From: Candidatus Scybalocola faecavium
GTDB lineage: Bacteria; Bacillota; Clostridia; Lachnospirales; Lachnospiraceae
Reading direction: 5' to 3'
NCBI GenBank assembly: GCA_018713145.1
Contig: DVFP01000013.1
Location: forward strand, 62,001 to 126,000
DNA length: 64,000 nucleotides
The notes beneath the pieces are model-generated. The model was not told where the DNA came from. It worked only from the letters and a program-made list of their open reading frames with translations, and did no database searches. Made by a program: the position numbers and the translations under genes. Below, piece by piece: positions 61,271 through 64,000 of this stretch (position 1 is the first letter of the stretch; each line of letters starts with the position of its first letter).

Positions 61271-61763
61271 AAATTTTCGGAAGCCTTGGCTGAAGATACA
61301 AGGCAGCCAGGCCGGTGAAAAGTCCGGTAATGATCCCGCTGACGATCAGGTAAGGATAGTAAAAGAACACATAGCCGGATCCAAGGACGAGGGCGGCCAC
61401 AATGATCTGGCCTGTATTGTGGGCCAGGGCGCCTATAATGCTTGTAAACCACAAAAGCTTTTTTCCAAGGAAATGATGGAGGATGGCCATGACTAAAAGG
61501 CAGGCAAGACCTCCGGCCAGACTGTAGAAAAAAGACATCATCTGTCCGGCGAAAATACTTCCAAGAAGGATGCGCGCCATAAGGACAACAAGGGCGTCCC
61601 TCCAAGTGCCATTGGCCAGAAGGATCAAAGTCACAATATTGGCCAGCCCCAGTTTAATGCCCGGGATTGGAACTAAAGGCGGGATCAGGGATTCTAAAAG
61701 AAATATAGTCAGGGCAATGGTTGAAAACAAAGCAAGGGTTGTAAGCTTTTTAACGGATTTCAC
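61269..61763 (-). CDS. Gx transporter family protein (heptaprenyl diphosphate synthase component I-like)
   Basis: A 164-residue membrane protein with about five helices; IPGIKLGLANIVTL and ARILLGSIFAG are the conserved family segments of the Hpre_diP_synt_I / Gx transporters, related to ECF substrate-binding subunits. In Firmicutes these occur with NusG-II proteins and flavin- or quinone-linked electron transfer genes (for example EetB). GTG 61763 follows AAGGAGGGG. It is the second gene of a pair, 14 bases after the NusG-II gene. Confidence 0.85.
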   Translation of the reverse strand: MKSVKKLTTLALFSTIALTIFLLESLIPPLVPIPGIKLGLANIVTLILLANGTWRDALVVLMARILLGSIFAGQMMSFFYSLAGGLACLLVMAILHHFLGKKLLWFTSIIGALAHNTGQIIVAALVLGSGYVFFYYPYLIVSGIITGLFTGLAALYLQPRLPKI

Positions 61764-61777
61764 TTTTGTACCCCTCC

Positions 61778-62218
61778 TTAGTTGACCTGTACCGGGAAGA
61801 TGCCAAAGACTGTGTCAAGTCTCAGGGGGATGCCCCCTTGGGCAACAGCATCCGGCCCATCGGTGTCTTTGCCGGTAATGCGGATGACTACTTCATTGGG
61901 AAGACAGGTGATAGGAGCCGCACTGTCGGAAATATAACCCATATGAACACATACTTTATCCGGACAGGAGGCCTGGATAATGGCAATCCGTCCCGGCTCT
62001 ACACGGATGGTATTGTAGGCGCCGTTTTCTCCGGCAACAGTAAATTCATAGGCTTCCCTTACCTGATCCAGATCAATAGTTTCAATACATTCTCCATGGT
62101 GATAGATCCTGGCGATCCGTCCGTCAGGATGGATATTTTGCAGAAGGAATATGGCTCCAATTCCTGCGGCAGCTAAAATAATAACGATCAGGATACATAT
62201 TTTTATTTGCTTAGACAT
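61778..62218 (-). CDS. NusG domain II-containing membrane protein
   Basis: A 146-residue protein with an N-terminal membrane anchor (IKICILIVIILAAAGIGAIF) and an extracellular NusG-II domain with the Cys pair in ASCPDKVCVHMG and ITCLPNEVVIRI. This is the EetA-like family that accompanies Gx transporters. Role: extracellular redox or lipid-linked cofactor handling, inferred from such pairs. It has its own promoter at 62356-62385. Confidence 0.85.
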   Translation of the reverse strand: MSKQIKICILIVIILAAAGIGAIFLLQNIHPDGRIARIYHHGECIETIDLDQVREAYEFTVAGENGAYNTIRVEPGRIAIIQASCPDKVCVHMGYISDSAAPITCLPNEVVIRITGKDTDGPDAVAQGGIPLRLDTVFGIFPVQVN

Positions 62219-62355
62219 GGATCTTCCTTTCTTATCGTTTTTTCAGATGCAGACGTAACCGGAATCTCCCGGGAAATTTCAGCCTGCCCGGGATTGAAAA
62301 ACTGGGGGACTGAAAATAGGCAGACTGGGGTTTTACTGTCCTAACAATTACATTG

Positions 62356-62385
62356 AGTATAATATACGGGAAATTATTTTGTCAA
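62356..62385 (-). promoter_or_regulatory. Promoter of the NusG-II/Gx pair
   Basis: Minus-strand TTGACA (62380-62385) and TATACT (62356-62361) with an 18-base spacer. The ~135-base leader holds a CCCGGGA motif facing TCCCGGG but nothing I can name. Confidence 0.7.
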
Positions 62386-62445
62386 TTCCTCTGGCGGTGC
62401 TTGTAAAAACGTGTTATTCTATTGGGTGGGAGTTGAATATGATTT

Positions 62446-63456
62446 ATGAAACGTGATGATATTATTATACAGAAAGCCATTATCCATATCCTGGATGCCT
62501 CTGTCGGCATGCCGGTGCTTTCCGACCGGGAGCTGTCCTGCGGCCCGGACCTTTATGATTTTTTCAGGGCTCATCTGGAGAAAATCACTGAAAGCGATGA
62601 CGTAAAGCAGTGCAGCTTTTCGCCGGAATCGGAGATCCGGGATGAACTGTCTATGTTTGAACCTGAAAATTTTACAGAGGTGAGCCAGAAGCTGGCGGCC
62701 TTTTTATATTCTATTATGAACAGTAATATAGACATTCCCTCCGCAGACCTGGCGGTGCTGCTGTTCCGGTTTGAGGAGCAGGACTACCTGGGGATTTTAA
62801 AGATGAATTATAAATCTTCATATACCCATCTTACGGTGTCTGACCTTGGTGAAAATACAAATAATATAATTAAGCAGAAGGCTTTGCTGCCTTCAGAGGG
62901 GCAGAAGCTTTCTGAGGCTGCGGTGATCCGACTTTCCGATCTGGATATTATGCTTTTAGAGAAAAAGTATGAGGTAAACGGAGTAAAGACCAACTACATG
63001 TCTGAGCTGTATTTAAAGTGCCATGGCAAGCTGTCCCAGAAGGCCAGGCTCAACATTGTAACTAAGGCTGTGGATCAGATCAATCAGAAATATTTTGATG
63101 AGGAAGATGTACAAAGATCCATGGAGACGAAAAAAGTGCTGTATGACGCCTTTGAGGAGGCCGGCGGTCTGAATGTGGAAACGGTGAAGGAAAAGCTGTT
63201 TGCGGAAAATGAGGACATGCGCAGGGATTTTGAAGAAAAAATCGAAAAATATCATATAGACGCGGAAGAAATCCGTCCGGTGAACAAGCAGACCATTAAA
63301 AAGTTTGAACGTCAGTTTATAAAAACAGATACAGGTATTGAGATCAGTATCCCTATGGATCAGTATGATAACCAGGATATTGTGGAGTTTATTACCAATT
63401 CAGACGGAAGTATTTCCGTGCTCATAAAAAATATCAGCCATATGACCAGCAAATAG
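62446..63456 (+). CDS. Nucleoid-associated protein (NdpA/YejK-like)
   Basis: A 336-residue protein of the 37-kDa nucleoid-associated family. IIQKAIIHILDASVGMPVLSD at the start, ADLAVLLFRFEEQDYLGILKMNYK and the long acidic C-terminal half fit the family as found in Clostridia. These proteins bind the nucleoid; the precise role is not known. It is monocistronic between the divergent NusG-II gene and metA. Confidence 0.78.
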   Translation: MKRDDIIIQKAIIHILDASVGMPVLSDRELSCGPDLYDFFRAHLEKITESDDVKQCSFSPESEIRDELSMFEPENFTEVSQKLAAFLYSIMNSNIDIPSADLAVLLFRFEEQDYLGILKMNYKSSYTHLTVSDLGENTNNIIKQKALLPSEGQKLSEAAVIRLSDLDIMLLEKKYEVNGVKTNYMSELYLKCHGKLSQKARLNIVTKAVDQINQKYFDEEDVQRSMETKKVLYDAFEEAGGLNVETVKEKLFAENEDMRRDFEEKIEKYHIDAEEIRPVNKQTIKKFERQFIKTDTGIEISIPMDQYDNQDIVEFITNSDGSISVLIKNISHMTSK

Positions 63457-63458
63457 GT

Positions 63459-63501
63459 CACTGTTTACGGAGCGGCCGTAAACCTGCGGTGAAACCGCGG
63501 A
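63459..63501 (+). other. Double hairpin after the nucleoid protein gene
   Basis: GTTTACGG pairs with CCGTAAAC, followed at once by GCGGT/ACCGC with a GAA loop. No T-run follows, so termination is uncertain. Confidence 0.5.
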
Positions 63502-63532
63502 AAATCTTAATGAATTATTTAGGATTGGGCGG

Positions 63533-63561
63533 TTGATATTTAAAACATTAGTTTATATAAT
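63533..63561 (+). promoter_or_regulatory. Promoter of metA
   Basis: TTGATA (63533-63538) and TATAAT (63556-63561) with a 17-base spacer. Confidence 0.78.
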
Positions 63562-63567
63562 AGATGT

Positions 63568-63682
63568 ATCCGGGTGGCCGTTTTTCTGTCTGAACGAGTA
63601 CATATCCGGTACGGGAACCTGTGTTTCCGTGAATTTTATGCCGCAGGAATCGGATAGATTTCCGGCGGTGATTTTTTCAAAG
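63568..63682 (+). promoter_or_regulatory. Structured leader of metA, possible attenuator
   Basis: About 115 transcribed bases with several G/C-rich blocks (ATCCGG, CCGGTACGGG, TTTCCG). A terminator-like hairpin (CCGC-GGAAT / ATTTCC-GCGG, ending TGATTTTTT near 63678) lies just before the ribosome site. I find no SAM-I, T-box or cobalamin riboswitch core, so the class is unknown. Confidence 0.45.
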
Positions 63683-63692
63683 GAGAATTTAG

Positions 63693-64000
63693 ATGCCCAT
63701 TAAAATTGATGATAATCTTCCGGCAAGACAGATTCTGGAGGATGAACATATTTTTGTAATGACACAGAAGCGGGCGCTGACTCAGGATATTCGCCCCTTA
63801 AAAATCGTGATCCTTAACCTGATGCCTACAAAGATCGAGACAGAAACTCAGATCTTAAGGTGTCTGTCCAACACACCTCTGCAGATTGAGATCGACCTGC
63901 TTCAAACATCCACGTACACATCCAGACATGTTTCAGAAGAACATATGCTGGCATTTTACAAGACTTTTGATGAGATTCGGGATCATCGTTATGATGGAAT
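63693..64000 (+). CDS. metA: Homoserine O-acyltransferase (MetA), N-terminal part
   Basis: The first 102 codons of a gene that runs past the window. [20 protein letters not shown] and [19 protein letters not shown] are the clear N-terminal signature of MetA, which acylates homoserine as the first step of methionine synthesis. In Firmicutes the acyl donor is usually acetyl-CoA; the deciding residues lie outside the window. AAAGGAG lies 8 bases before ATG 63693. Confidence 0.95.
   Translation, partial: MPIKIDDNLPARQILEDEHIFVMTQKRALTQDIRPLKIVILNLMPTKIETETQILRCLSNTPLQIEIDLLQTSTYTSRHVSEEHMLAFYKTFDEIRDHRYDG

Noticed and set aside
63460-63692. SAM riboswitch or T-box before metA
   Set aside because: No SAM-I core and no T-box motif in the transcribed leader; the GCGGTGAAACCGCGG stem at 63486-63501 looks a little like a T-box but lies upstream of the promoter.

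Overview
The window looks like a chromosomal segment of an anaerobic, fermentative Gram-positive gut bacterium of the class Clostridia, most likely family Lachnospiraceae. The basis is: an S8-peptidase tail of the clostridial type, oxygen-sensitive enzymes throughout ([FeFe]-hydrogenases, class III ribonucleotide reductase, reverse rubrerythrin), a sucrose PTS operon, lipoprotein-dependent sugar ABC transport with a membrane-bound AraC regulator, and strong AGGAGG ribosome binding sites. I see no rRNA, CRISPR array, prophage or intact insertion sequence.

Layout. 1-6.6 kb: end of an S8 peptidase, an orphan RnfC-RnfD fusion, a membrane-anchored TPR protein, hflX, and a RelA/SpoT-domain protein on the minus strand. 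6.8-16 kb: housekeeping metabolism (pepT, thyA, dfrA, ilvE, a GH140-like protein, a TrmB-type regulator overlapping lysA, a 2-hydroxyacid dehydrogenase). 16-20.9 kb: accessory stretch with a lipoprotein, a frameshifted WG-repeat membrane protein, a small membrane protein plus HTH pair under a perfect 18-bp inverted repeat, a decayed gene, a type I toxin-antitoxin locus, tRNA-Gly and palindromic non-coding DNA. 20.9-30.8 kb: M32 carboxypeptidase, deoC, DUF2500-like protein, acyltransferase, sugar isomerase, AraC regulator, MATE pump, and a nuclease-helicase fusion.

31-38.7 kb is a catabolic island. It has a -24/-12 (sigma-54) promoter, an 18-codon leader ORF, a dicarboxylate-type carrier, an alpha/beta hydrolase, a PrpR-type sigma-54 activator, a class III CoA-transferase, an HMG-CoA-lyase-like enzyme, and next to it a 3-hydroxyisobutyrate-dehydrogenase-like enzyme. 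These suggest uptake, CoA activation and C-C cleavage of a branched hydroxy-dicarboxylate such as 3-hydroxy-3-methylglutarate or citramalate; the substrate is inference.

38.8-48.1 kb is the anaerobic redox block. A 2Fe-2S protein, a sensory [FeFe]-hydrogenase with PAS domain, a SpoIIE-type phosphatase and a catalytic [FeFe]-hydrogenase form one operon. Then comes nrdD-nrdG under an NrdR-box promoter, with the glycyl-radical domain of NrdD encoded as a separate 51-residue protein between the two. A reverse rubrerythrin with a 27-bp palindromic operator and a Fur/PerR-family regulator follow. 48.3-53.8 kb is a sucrose operon (regulator, PTS EIIBCA, sucrose-6-phosphate hydrolase, fructokinase). 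54-61.2 kb is a sugar ABC import locus (membrane AraC regulator, binding lipoprotein, two permeases, intracellular esterase) without an ATPase gene. 61.2-64 kb holds a Gx-transporter/NusG-II pair, a nucleoid-associated protein and the start of metA.

The observations I would look at first are the detached NrdD radical domain, the sigma-54 catabolic island, the hydrogenase sensor operon, the type I toxin-antitoxin pair, the tandem ribosome-binding-site repeats at two unlinked genes, and two distant 34-nt hairpins that differ by compensatory changes.
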